A stretch of 64,000 nt of DNA from positions 1 to 64,000 of the forward strand of contig DXZQ01000002.1 in NCBI GenBank assembly GCA_019419585.1, given 5' to 3'. Shown here one piece after another: positions 35,040-42,981 of the stretch (positions are counted from its first letter, which is position 1; each line of letters opens with the position of its first letter). Origin of the DNA: Collinsella sp. (GTDB lineage: Bacteria; Actinomycetota; Coriobacteriia; Coriobacteriales; Coriobacteriaceae). The notes beneath the pieces were generated by a model. That model was not told the origin of the DNA and made no database searches. It was given only the letters and a program-made list of their open reading frames with translations. The translations under genes and the position numbers were made by a program.

Positions 35040-35138
35040 GTTCCCTTCGGATTGCATCGCCCGTGGTCGACAGCCGGGCGACGTCGGTCCGTGTGGCGGC
35101 GTATAATCGGCGGCAGATGACTTGGACGTTAGGAAACC

Positions 35139-37121
35139 ATGACCGATAGCATGCAGCAGATGGCGCTCGACACGCTCGGCGCCTATTTTGGCTACACCTC
35201 GTTTCGCCCGGGGCAGGACCGCCTGGTCGATGCGATCCTTGCCGGCCGCGACGCGCTGGGCGTTATGCCCACAGGCGCCGGCAAGTCCATTTGCTACCAG
35301 GTGCCCGCGCTCATGCTGCCCGGCATTACCTTTGTGGTGAGTCCGCTGCTGTCGATTATGGAGGACCAGACCCGCGCGCTGCTCGCGGCGGGTGCGCGCC
35401 CCAGTTATCTCAACTCCAGCCTTACTCCGGCCCAGCAAAACACCGTGCTCAAGCGGGCGCGCGAGGGCCGTTACCAGCTTATGTACGTGGCGCCCGAGCG
35501 CTTGCTCGAGCCACGCTTTTTGGCCTTTGCGCAGGAGGCCGCGGCGGACGGCGGCATTGGCGTGCCGCTCGTGGCCATTGACGAGGCCCACTGCGTGAGC
35601 CAATGGGGCCAGGATTTCCGTCCCGCCTACCTGCAGATTCGTGAGTTCATCGATTCCCTGCCGCAGCGCCCCATCGTGGCGGCCTTTACCGCTACGGCGA
35701 CTGAGCGTGTGCGCGCGGACATTCAGCAGATGCTCGGCCTGCAAAATCCCGCGACGGTGGTGACGGGCTTCGATCGCAAGAACCTCTACTTTGGCTGCGA
35801 GGAGATGGGCGACAAGGCCAAGGCAGCGTGGGTGCGCGACTATGTGATTGCGCATTCGGGCGAGAGCGGCATCGTGTATTGCTCGACCCGCAAGACGGTC
35901 GATGCGTTGGCAGGTGAGCTTGCCGAGGCGCTGGGCCCCAGCGGCATTCGCGTTGGCCGCTACCATGCCGGCATGGGCAACGACGCCCGCCGCCAAAGCC
36001 AACGCGCCTTTATCGACGACGATATCCAGGTGATGGTTGCCACCAACGCCTTTGGCATGGGCATCGACAAGCCCAACGTGCGCTACGTGATCCATAACAA
36101 CGTGCCCGAGAGCATCGAGGCCTACTACCAGGAGGCGGGCCGCGCCGGCCGCGATGGCGACCCGGCTAGCTGCCACCTGCTGTGGAACGGCAACGATTTT
36201 CGCATGCGCCGCTTTCTGATCGATCGCGGCGATGCCGCCGATGAGGCGCACGACGACGAGCAGCGCGCGTGGGCGCTCCAGAATCGATATCGCCTGCTCA
36301 GCCAGATGGAGGGTTACTGCAATACCACCGGCTGCCTGCGCGAATACATGCTGCGCTACTTTGGCGACGAGGCCGCGGCCGAGCATGCTGCCGCGGCCGG
36401 TGCGGGCGCCACCGCCACGGACGAGGTCGAGGGCTGCGGCAACTGCAGCAACTGCCTCACGCAGTTCGAGGTCGAGGACGTCACCGATATGGCCCGCGCT
36501 GCCGTGCGCTATGTGGCCACGCGACCCATGCGCTTTGGCAAGTCACTCATCGCCGACGTGCTTCACGGCGGCAACACCGAGCGCATTCGCCAGATGCATC
36601 TGGACGAGGACCGCGGCTACGGTGAGCTGTCGAGCGAATCGGTCGGGCGCATCAAGGACATCATCGGCCAGCTGTGCGGCCGCGGTTATCTGGCTACCTC
36701 GCAGGGGCAATACCCGGTCGTGGGGCTGGGCCCGCGCGCCGGCGAGGTCGAGGACGAGGCGTTCGCCTTTACCGTTAAGCGTCGCGCGTCCAAACGCAAG
36801 GCCTCGGCCCGTGCTCGCCGTGCGGTTGATCTGCTGCGCGAGGAGGCCGAGCTGGATCAGCGCCCGCGCGTGGGCGACGATGCCGAGCTGTTCGAACGCC
36901 TGCGCACCCTGCGCAAGGAGATTTCGACCGAACTGGAGATGGCGCCGTACATGGTCTTTTCCGACAAGGCCCTGCGCGGCCTGTGCCGCCTACGCCCGCA
37001 GACGCGCGACGAGCTTGTCCAGGTCAACGGCATTGGCGAGAAAAAGGCCGACGCCTTTGGCGAGCAGTTTATGGCGGCGATTGAAGAGTTTGAGTCCGAG
37101 CATGCACGGAATGGAGCATAA
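35139..37121 (+). CDS. recQ: ATP-dependent DNA helicase RecQ
   Basis: A 660-residue superfamily 2 helicase. Q-motif region 'FGYTSFRPGQDRLVDAIL', Walker A 'MPTGAGKSICYQVP', DEAH box 'AIDEAHCVSQWGQDFRP', 'AFTATATERV', motif V/VI 'ATNAFGMGIDKPNVRYVIH...YYQEAGRAGRDG'. The RQC zinc site uses 'GYCNTTGCLREYM' and 'GCGNCSNC' and is interrupted by an Ala-rich insert of about 20 residues. The C-terminal HRDC domain is 'LFERLRTLRKEISTELEMAPYMVFSDKALRGL'. Its stop is 2 bp from the next gntR start, so repair helicase and regulator share a transcript by position only. Confidence 0.95.
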   Translation: MTDSMQQMALDTLGAYFGYTSFRPGQDRLVDAILAGRDALGVMPTGAGKSICYQVPALMLPGITFVVSPLLSIMEDQTRALLAAGARPSYLNSSLTPAQQNTVLKRAREGRYQLMYVAPERLLEPRFLAFAQEAAADGGIGVPLVAIDEAHCVSQWGQDFRPAYLQIREFIDSLPQRPIVAAFTATATERVRADIQQMLGLQNPATVVTGFDRKNLYFGCEEMGDKAKAAWVRDYVIAHSGESGIVYCSTRKTVDALAGELAEALGPSGIRVGRYHAGMGNDARRQSQRAFIDDDIQVMVATNAFGMGIDKPNVRYVIHNNVPESIEAYYQEAGRAGRDGDPASCHLLWNGNDFRMRRFLIDRGDAADEAHDDEQRAWALQNRYRLLSQMEGYCNTTGCLREYMLRYFGDEAAAEHAAAAGAGATATDEVEGCGNCSNCLTQFEVEDVTDMARAAVRYVATRPMRFGKSLIADVLHGGNTERIRQMHLDEDRGYGELSSESVGRIKDIIGQLCGRGYLATSQGQYPVVGLGPRAGEVEDEAFAFTVKRRASKRKASARARRAVDLLREEAELDQRPRVGDDAELFERLRTLRKEISTELEMAPYMVFSDKALRGLCRLRPQTRDELVQVNGIGEKKADAFGEQFMAAIEEFESEHARNGA

Positions 37122-37123
37122 CG

Positions 37124-37879
37124 ATGGCATCCGACGATAAAACCGGCCGCGCTGGCGTGTCCGCCGTGCCGCTGTACCAGCAGGTTATGGACGACCTAAA
37201 GGGCGAGATCGCGCGCGGCGTGTACGCATCCGGCTCGCGCATTCCTTCCGAGATGGAGCTCGCGAAGTCCTACGGCGTGGGACGCATCACCGTGCGTCGC
37301 GCCATCGAGGAGCTGTCGCGCGCGGGGTATCTCAACCGCCAGCAGGGGAGGGGCACCTTTGTGTGCGCTCCCAAGCTCAAGCGCAAGATTCGCCAGAAGG
37401 GTGACGTCCAGAGCTTTACTGAGGGCTGTGCTGCCAACGACATGGTGCCGGGTGCGCGTCTGGTGTCGCGCACGGTGGTCGCGGCGACGCACGAGGATGC
37501 GGCGTTCTTTGGCGTGGAGCCCGGCTGCGAGCTTATCGTGGTCGAACGCGTGCGCACAGCCGACGGCATCCCTGTCATGCTTGAGAACAACGCCTTTGTG
37601 CTCGCCGACCATCCCTACCTGCAGACGCTTGCCGACAAGGACCTCACGGACAATTCCATCTTTGCGCTCGTTGCCGAGCATTCGGGTCGCGCGCCGCTCA
37701 AGTCCGACCCCTGCACCGTGGAGATTGCGCTTGCCGATGCTCAGGTGGCCCCGCTGCTGGAGGTGCCGGTTGGTGAGCCGCTCTTCTATATGGAGGCTTA
37801 CTTTACCGATGAGGACGAGCGGCCCTTGCTGCTCGGACGCCAAAAGATCGTGGGCTCGCGCTACGTCTTCGACATCTAA
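37124..37879 (+). CDS. GntR/HutC-family regulator with UTRA domain (locus 3)
   Basis: A 251-residue regulator: 'PLYQQVMDDLKGEIARGVYASGSRIPSEMELAKSYGVGRITVRRAIEELSRAGYLNRQQGRGTFVCAP' followed by a UTRA domain ending 'LLGRQKIVGSRYVFDI'. It starts 2 bp after recQ. The gap to the SIS gene at 38024 holds two copies of an ATAG-ACAACATAGAA sequence, its probable operators. Confidence 0.92.
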   Translation: MASDDKTGRAGVSAVPLYQQVMDDLKGEIARGVYASGSRIPSEMELAKSYGVGRITVRRAIEELSRAGYLNRQQGRGTFVCAPKLKRKIRQKGDVQSFTEGCAANDMVPGARLVSRTVVAATHEDAAFFGVEPGCELIVVERVRTADGIPVMLENNAFVLADHPYLQTLADKDLTDNSIFALVAEHSGRAPLKSDPCTVEIALADAQVAPLLEVPVGEPLFYMEAYFTDEDERPLLLGRQKIVGSRYVFDI

Positions 37880-37888
37880 CGTCCACAG

Positions 37889-37966
37889 ATAGAACAACAT
37901 AGAATAAATTTGCCGAGATGACTTCACGGGCGTTGTTGCACGTGTTATAAATAGGACAACATAGAA
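37889..37966. promoter_or_regulatory. Paired operators between gntR 3 and SIS 3
   Basis: ATAGAACAACATAGAA at 37889-37904 and ATAGGACAACATAGAA at 37951-37966 are direct repeats with one mismatch, 62 bp apart (about six helical turns), suited to repression by looping. TTATAAAT at 37945-37952 is a possible -10 region overlapped by the second site. Confidence 0.6.
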
Positions 37967-38023
37967 CGATAGCAGGTACGAGCTGCCGTCGCTCAAAGCC
38001 GCCCCACAAGGAGGAACATCAGG

Positions 38024-38992
38024 ATGAACGCACATGATCTGGTTCAGGAAATTATCGAGCGCAAGGGCAAGATCGAGAACGTCTTTTGGATCGCTTGTGG
38101 CGGTTCGATGATCGACCTGATGCCGGCCAACGAGCTGCTCAAGCGCGAGGCCACCACGTTTACCTCGACGGTCTACACGGCACGCGAGTTTTGCCTGATG
38201 GTCCCCAAGAGCCTAGGGCCGAAGTCGCTCGTTATTGCCTGCAGCCACAGCGGCAACACGCAGGAGGTCGTCGACGGCTGCGAGATGGCGCTGGCCGCCG
38301 GCGCCGAGGTCGTGGCCATGACCGACTGCGAGGGCTCCAAGATTGATAACGGCAAGTGGACCACCTGGGTCTATCCGTGGGGCGAAGGCGTGCCGCAGGC
38401 CGAGGTTCCGCAAGGCATCGGCGTCCTGATGGCTGCCGAGCTGCTCGACCAGCAGGAGGGTTACGAGGCGCTCGCCGACATGTATGCCGGCCTTAAGCAG
38501 ATGGACGCGCTGCTGCCCGCCGCCCGCGAGAAGGTCAACGCCGAGCTGGGCGATCGCTTTGCCGAGCTCTGCCAGCAGCACAAGTTCTTCTATATCCTGG
38601 GCTCCGGCCCCAACTTTAGCCAGACCTACGCCATGGCCATCTGCTCGCTCATGGAGATGCAGTGGCAGCACTGCTGCTACATCCACTCCGGCGAGTACTT
38701 CCACGGCCCGTTCGAAGCCACCGAGCCCGGCGTGTTCTACTTTGTGCAGCTCGGATCGGGCGAGTGCCGCCCCATGGAGGAGCGCGCGCTGGCGTTCCTC
38801 AACACGCACACCGATACGGTCATGGTGCTCGACGCACTCGAGTACGGCGTGGGCGACGTGCCTGCCAGCGTGCGTTCGTACCTGGAGCCGATCTTCTTCT
38901 ACAACATGAGCTGCGAGCTGCGCGCCGCCCGCGGCAAGGTGTTCGACCACAGCCCCGAGGTTCGTCGCTACATGGGCGTCGAGCAGTACTAG
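38024..38992 (+). CDS. SIS-domain Amadori deglycase-like protein (FrlB/FraB-like, copy 3)
   Basis: A 322-residue tandem SIS protein, the copy most like E. coli FrlB in the segment 'HSGEYFHGPFEATEPGVFYFVQLGSGECRPMEERALAFLNTHTD'. Glu211 ('LMEMQW') and His227 ('GEYFHGP') are 16 residues apart, and 'ACSHSGNTQEVV' is a complete phosphate loop. It has no PTS genes of its own: only gntR 3 upstream. It may share the substrate delivered by the PTS of locus 2 or 4. AAGGAGGAACATCAGG precedes the ATG. It ends 51 bp before the terminator of the convergent dehydrogenase gene. Confidence 0.9.
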   Translation: MNAHDLVQEIIERKGKIENVFWIACGGSMIDLMPANELLKREATTFTSTVYTAREFCLMVPKSLGPKSLVIACSHSGNTQEVVDGCEMALAAGAEVVAMTDCEGSKIDNGKWTTWVYPWGEGVPQAEVPQGIGVLMAAELLDQQEGYEALADMYAGLKQMDALLPAAREKVNAELGDRFAELCQQHKFFYILGSGPNFSQTYAMAICSLMEMQWQHCCYIHSGEYFHGPFEATEPGVFYFVQLGSGECRPMEERALAFLNTHTDTVMVLDALEYGVGDVPASVRSYLEPIFFYNMSCELRAARGKVFDHSPEVRRYMGVEQY

Positions 38993-39041
38993 GTACCGGG
39001 AAAAGCATTCACCTTCGATTCGCAAGGGCACTGCGTGAGTC

Positions 39042-39083
39042 AAAAAAGCGGGCCGCGTCGGGGATTTCCGGCACGGCCCGCTT
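39042..39083 (-). terminator. Intrinsic terminator of the dehydrogenase gene
   Basis: On the minus strand AAGCGGGCCGTGCC ... CGCGGCCCGC is followed by TTTTTTG. On the plus strand the same stem can serve the converging SIS gene. Confidence 0.8.
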
Positions 39084-39125
39084 AGTATCGCGCATAGATT
39101 CGCGAGGTGTTGTGGCAACCGACGC

Positions 39126-40103
39126 TTACTTTGCGTCGAAGGCCTCGGCGCCCCACCAGTCGAGCTGGGCGATGTTGTCGCGGATGTGCTGGCAGCTCTT
39201 GTGGAAGCCCTCGAGCTCGTGCTCGGACAGGTCGAGCGTGTAGACCTCCTCGACGCCCTCGGCGCCGATCACGCACGGCAGGGATGTGAAGATGCCCTCC
39301 TCGCCATACTGGCCGGTCATAAGCGTAGAGGCCGAAAGCACGGCGTGCTCGTTGTGCAGCACGGCGGCGCAGACGCGCGCGGCGGAGTTGGCAACAGCGT
39401 ACTCGGTGCACTGCTTGCCCTGGTAGGTCACATAGCCGCCCTTGCGTGCGAGCTCCTCGACCTCCATGTGGTCGAAGGCATACTTGTCGGGGTTCTCGGC
39501 CTGAAGTTCGTTGAGGCTCTTACCGGCGATGGTTGCGGCCTTAAAGGCGGCCAGCTGGCTAAAGCCGTGCTCGCCGATCATGTAGGCGTCGATGGACTTG
39601 GGGCTTACGCCGACCTTCTTGGAGATCTCGGTGCGCAGGCGGGCGGAGTCCAGGCCGCAGCCCGAGCCGATGATCTTCTTGGGATTGTAGCCGGTCAGGT
39701 GCCACAGCTCAGTGCACACGACGTCGCAGGGGTTGGAGATGCTCACGAAGATGCCGTCAAAGCCGGCGTCGACGATGCGCTTGGCAAAGGTACGGGCGGC
39801 GTCGGTGGTAAAGAACAGCTCACCGTCACGGTTGCCGGCGGCCAGCGCAACCTTGCCAGCGGCGTTGACGATGACGTCGCAGCAGGCCAGCTCCTCGTAG
39901 TGGTCGTAGCAGTTGACGATCTTGGTGTTGTACGGGACAAACGAAAGGGAGTCGCGCAGGTCCTGGACCTCGGACGTCACCTTGGCCTCGTTGATATCGC
40001 ACAGGTACAGCTCATCGGCAATGCCCTGCATGAGCAGGCTGTTGGCGACATGTGCTCCTACGTGGCCCTGGCCGACCACACCGATCTTACGCGTCTGGTA
40101 CAT
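39126..40103 (-). CDS. L-lactate/malate dehydrogenase family protein
   Basis: A 325-residue NAD-dependent 2-hydroxyacid dehydrogenase. Rossmann motif 'KIGVVGQGHVGAHVANSLLMQG', 'SISNPCDVV', 'IIGSGCGLDSARLRTEISKKVGV' and the catalytic His in 'YMIGEHGFSQLAAF'. 'GEHGFSQ' instead of 'GEHGDSE' and the 'AAGNRDGELFF' substrate loop are atypical of standard lactate dehydrogenase and bring it nearer to L-2-hydroxyisocaproate dehydrogenases, so the substrate may be a branched or larger 2-oxoacid. The start at 40103 follows GAAAGGATACAGAT; longer in-frame starts lack such a site. Confidence 0.87.
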   Translation of the reverse strand: MYQTRKIGVVGQGHVGAHVANSLLMQGIADELYLCDINEAKVTSEVQDLRDSLSFVPYNTKIVNCYDHYEELACCDVIVNAAGKVALAAGNRDGELFFTTDAARTFAKRIVDAGFDGIFVSISNPCDVVCTELWHLTGYNPKKIIGSGCGLDSARLRTEISKKVGVSPKSIDAYMIGEHGFSQLAAFKAATIAGKSLNELQAENPDKYAFDHMEVEELARKGGYVTYQGKQCTEYAVANSAARVCAAVLHNEHAVLSASTLMTGQYGEEGIFTSLPCVIGAEGVEEVYTLDLSEHELEGFHKSCQHIRDNIAQLDWWGAEAFDAK

Positions 40104-40312
40104 ATCTGTATCCTTTCGGCCGAGTTTTCGCGTCGAACTATTGTAGCGTCCTGCCGTCACTTTGCTAGGCTAAAGCGCCGTAGATTTTGGGACATGCCTT
40201 AATCTCTACTTTTGGAGTGATTTGGGCCGCTGACGGCATCGCTGGGCGATACGCTCGCGCGGATGGGGCTGCTCGTTGTACCATAGCTGCAACTGACTCG
40301 TAAGGAGCTCCC

Positions 40313-41239
40313 ATGCCCATTCGCATTCCCGACGCCCTCCCTGCCGCCGCGCAGCTCGAGAGCGAGAACATCTTTGTCATGACCGAGTACCGCGCGCTGC
40401 ACCAGGACATCCGTCCGCTGCGTGTGCTCATCCTCAACCTCATGCCCACCAAGATCGCCACCGAGACGCAGATCATGCGCAAACTCTCCAACACGCCGCT
40501 GCAGGTGGAGGTGGACCTGCTGCGCACCAAAACGCACGAGGCCACGCACGTGAGTGCCGGCCACCTGGAGACGTTCTACCGCACGTTCGACGACATCCGC
40601 GACATCCACTACGACGGCCTGATCATTACGGGCGCGCCGGTGGAACAGATGCCGTTCGAGAAGGTCGACTACTGGCCCGAACTCTGCCAGATTATGGATT
40701 GGTCCACCACACACGTGCACTCTACGCTGCACATTTGTTGGGGTGCGCAGGCCGGCCTGTACCACCACTACGGTATCCAGAAGCACGACCTGCCGGCAAA
40801 GGCGAGCGGCGTGTTCGAGCATTATCTGGTGAAGCCGCAAAGCCCGCTGGTCCGCGGCTTTGACGACCGCTTCTATGCCGTGCATTCGCGCAACACCGAT
40901 GTGCGCCGCGAGGACGTGGAGGCCGAGCCGCAGCTTGAAGTCGTGGCCGTGTCCGACGAGGTAGGCCTGTACATTGTCAAGTCGACCGACAGCCGTCGCT
41001 TCTTTGTCTTTGGCCATCCCGAGTACGATACCGACACGCTGCGCTTGGAGTACGAGCGCGACGTGAAGCGCGGGCTCAACCCTCAGGTGCCGGCGCATTA
41101 CTTCCCAAACGACGACCCCACCGCCGAGCCGCGCAACGTCTGGCGCAGCCAGGCTCAGCTGTTCTACACCAACTGGCTCAACTACTACGTCTACCAGACC
41201 ACACCCTACGACCTGGCCCGCGCCGGCGAGGAGCACTAG
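40313..41239 (+). CDS. metA: Homoserine O-acetyltransferase, MetA type
   Basis: A 308-residue glutamine-amidotransferase-like acyltransferase of methionine synthesis. Nucleophile Cys142 is in 'HICWGAQAGLYHHYG'; the catalytic His and Glu are in 'FYAVHSRNTDV' and 'VFGHPEYD'. Residue 111 is Glu ('TGAPVEQMPF'), the position reported to select acetyl-CoA (Glu) over succinyl-CoA (Gly in E. coli), so the product should be O-acetylhomoserine despite the usual 'O-succinyltransferase' label. GTAAGGAGCTCCC precedes the ATG. No riboswitch was recognised in the 209-bp leader. Confidence 0.93.
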   Translation: MPIRIPDALPAAAQLESENIFVMTEYRALHQDIRPLRVLILNLMPTKIATETQIMRKLSNTPLQVEVDLLRTKTHEATHVSAGHLETFYRTFDDIRDIHYDGLIITGAPVEQMPFEKVDYWPELCQIMDWSTTHVHSTLHICWGAQAGLYHHYGIQKHDLPAKASGVFEHYLVKPQSPLVRGFDDRFYAVHSRNTDVRREDVEAEPQLEVVAVSDEVGLYIVKSTDSRRFFVFGHPEYDTDTLRLEYERDVKRGLNPQVPAHYFPNDDPTAEPRNVWRSQAQLFYTNWLNYYVYQTTPYDLARAGEEH

Positions 41240-41335
41240 GCCGCGGCCGTGGCTGCCGCTGTGGCGGTGGCAGCTGCTATGGCTGTGGCGGTTGCCGTAT
41301 CTGTTGCCGTGACCGCTGCCGTGTCTGCTGCGTGA
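41240..41335 (+). repeat. GCN/GTN simple-sequence tract directly after metA
   Basis: Ninety-six bases made of GCN and GTN triplets, in frame with metA behind its TAG stop; read on, they would encode an Ala/Val-only tail of about 31 residues ending at TGA 41333. It looks like repeat expansion. The GAGCGTGG array begins at 41337. Confidence 0.7.
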
Positions 41336-41336
41336 T

Positions 41337-41451
41337 GAGCGTGGAAATCCGGACACACGAGCGTGGATAATCGGACGTTTGTAACGTGAGCGTGGATAAT
41401 CTCCCGTTTTTGGCTCACAAGGGGTCTCAAAGCGGGAGATTTTCCACGCTC
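41337..41451 (+). repeat. GAGCGTGG array (22/29 spacing) with element B hairpin, copy 3
   Basis: GAGCGTGG starts at 41337, 41359 and 41388, spacings 22 and 29 bp. The last unit opens the B hairpin 41388-41451: GAGCGTGGATAATCTCCCG with CGGGAGATTTTCCACGCTC (one A-A/T-T type mismatch) around TTTTTGGCTC ... GGGTCTCAAAG. 41452-41747 beyond it shows no further gene; it is the leader of the next CDS. Confidence 0.88.
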
Positions 41452-41747
41452 ATTTTTTTGCAGCTGCCGTACCGTCGGCATCATCACACGTTGAGTACAT
41501 GCGGGCTACATCGCAAACTAGGTAGTTTCGAGCCACAGCATATTTTCTTTTAATGAAATCGGTGGCTTTTGAGGCTCAAAATGTGGAGACAGGGACCTCT
41601 GGACAACCGCTCTACCTGCAGATATGGAGCATTGGCCTAAAACATCCAAAACCGTCAAGCATTTGGTCAGCTGCTGGACAGCATTTGGTCAGACTTCGCA
41701 TGAAACCGCCTGGTACGTTGGCGCCGTTCCAAGAGTTTGGAGGCGAC

Positions 41748-42710
41748 ATGGCAAACATGCCGGCGAATCAAAGACTTGCAGGTCACATTAAGGCATGCGA
41801 ACAGCAGATGAGCTGCGTGTACGCGCGAACTGCGGCGGAGGCAAAGCAGATTGAGCGACGGGTGGCGGCGGGAAGTCTAGAGGCGGTCATGCCAGGGCTG
41901 TATGCGCGTCCGGAATATTGGTCCGAACTCAAGTTTCGACAGCGTTATCTGCATCGGGTGCGGGCCCTTGCGCAAAAGCATCCCGACTGGACGTTTTGCT
42001 CCTATACGGCGGCCGTTGTCTATGGTCTTTCGGTTTCGCATGCCAATTTGACGCACATCCATATCGCCGTGATGCCGGCGCAATCGACGACGCCGGGCTC
42101 TCAGGTCATTCGCCATCGGTATGCTTATCGGACACGGGTCAGCGAGATGGATATTGCCGTGACCGATATCGATCAAACGATTGCGGATTGCCTGGTCGAT
42201 GCGTCGTTTGTCGAGGGGCTGATCATTGCGGACTCGGCGCTCCATGAGCAGCTGTTGTCGAAGAAGCATCTCGTTGAGGCAGTCGACAAGCTTGGCTTAA
42301 ATCGTCGCGGTGTTGTGACGGCGCGCAGGGTTGCGCGGTATGCCGATGGCCTGTCGGAAAGCGGTGGCGAGTCCAAGGCGCGCGCCCTGATGATCGAGCG
42401 CGGCTGGCAGACGCCGGAGCTGCAAATTGAGCTGTTTGACCCGGTTGAGCCGGGACGGCCGTATCGCGTCGACTACTTGTGGCGCGTGGAAGATCGGCTG
42501 ATCATCGGGGAATTTGACGGATTCGTTAAAAGCGAGAAGGCAGCGGAGGAGGGCAAGCTCGCAAAGGCGCAGTTTGATGAGCGCCAGCGCGAGTCGAGGC
42601 TTTCGCTGCTTGATAACTGCAGGATCGTGCGCTTGTGCTGGGATGATCTGAGGGATCCGGCAAAGCTCGATCGCAAGCTCAAAGTTGCCGGCGTGCCGCG
42701 TGCATGTTGA
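41748..42710 (+). CDS. AbiEi-like/DUF559-type protein of unknown function
   Basis: A 320-residue protein. The N-terminal part ('RTAAEAKQIERRVAAGSLEAVMPGLYARPEYW', 'PDWTFCSYTAAVVYGLSV') resembles the winged-helix and core of AbiEi-type antitoxins. The C-terminal part ('PYRVDYLWRVEDRLIIGEFDGFVKS', 'RESRLSLLDNCRIVRLCWDDL') matches the restriction-endonuclease-like fold of DUF559/Vsr proteins, with a D ... E-x-D active-site pattern. ATG 41748 follows TTTGGAGGCGAC; the longer frame from 41553 lacks a site and lies in repeat-rich leader. No partner toxin gene is adjacent. It sits between two GAGCGTGG arrays. Role unknown. Confidence 0.72.
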   Translation: MANMPANQRLAGHIKACEQQMSCVYARTAAEAKQIERRVAAGSLEAVMPGLYARPEYWSELKFRQRYLHRVRALAQKHPDWTFCSYTAAVVYGLSVSHANLTHIHIAVMPAQSTTPGSQVIRHRYAYRTRVSEMDIAVTDIDQTIADCLVDASFVEGLIIADSALHEQLLSKKHLVEAVDKLGLNRRGVVTARRVARYADGLSESGGESKARALMIERGWQTPELQIELFDPVEPGRPYRVDYLWRVEDRLIIGEFDGFVKSEKAAEEGKLAKAQFDERQRESRLSLLDNCRIVRLCWDDLRDPAKLDRKLKVAGVPRAC

Positions 42711-42736
42711 GGCGGTTGCGGGGCGTTAAGCTGCAC

Positions 42737-42954
42737 GAGCGTGGATAATCGGACACACGAGCGCGGAAATCTGGACGCGCATTGATTGAGCGTGGATTTT
42801 CAGACACGCGAGCGTGGATTTTCGGACGCTTGAGAAATGAGCGTGGAAATCCGGACGGATGAGCGTGGAAAAACGGACGTTTGCAACATGAGCGTGGATA
42901 ATCTCCCGTTTTTGGCTCATAAAGGGACTCAAAGCGGGAGATTTTCCACGCTCA
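42737..42954 (+). repeat. GAGCGTGG array with strict 22/29-bp alternation, ending in element B copy 4
   Basis: GAGCGTGG (one variant GAGCGCGG) begins at 42737, 42759, 42788, 42810, 42839, 42861 and 42890: spacings 22, 29, 22, 29, 22, 29. Units continue as ATAATCGGACACAC or ATTTTCGGACGCTTG. The last copy opens a B hairpin (42890-42953) with TTTTTGGCTC and GGGACTCAAAG inside. It fills the whole gap before the convergent cyclo-ligase gene. Confidence 0.92.
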
Positions 42955-42981
42955 TTTTTGTGGGGTGCAGCGTGCCAGCCG

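Noticed and set aside
40104..40312. A SAM riboswitch in the metA leader
   Set aside because: No conserved SAM riboswitch core or terminator/antiterminator pair could be recognised by eye in this 209-bp gap.
41553..41747. An N-terminal extension of the AbiEi-like protein from 41553
   Set aside because: There is no ribosome site, and the extension has a different composition; ATG 41748 follows a clear GGAGG.
42737..42954. The GAGCGTGG array as a possible CRISPR
   Set aside because: The repeated part is too short and degenerate, gaps alternate 22/29 bp with similar sequence rather than unique spacers, and no cas genes are in the window.
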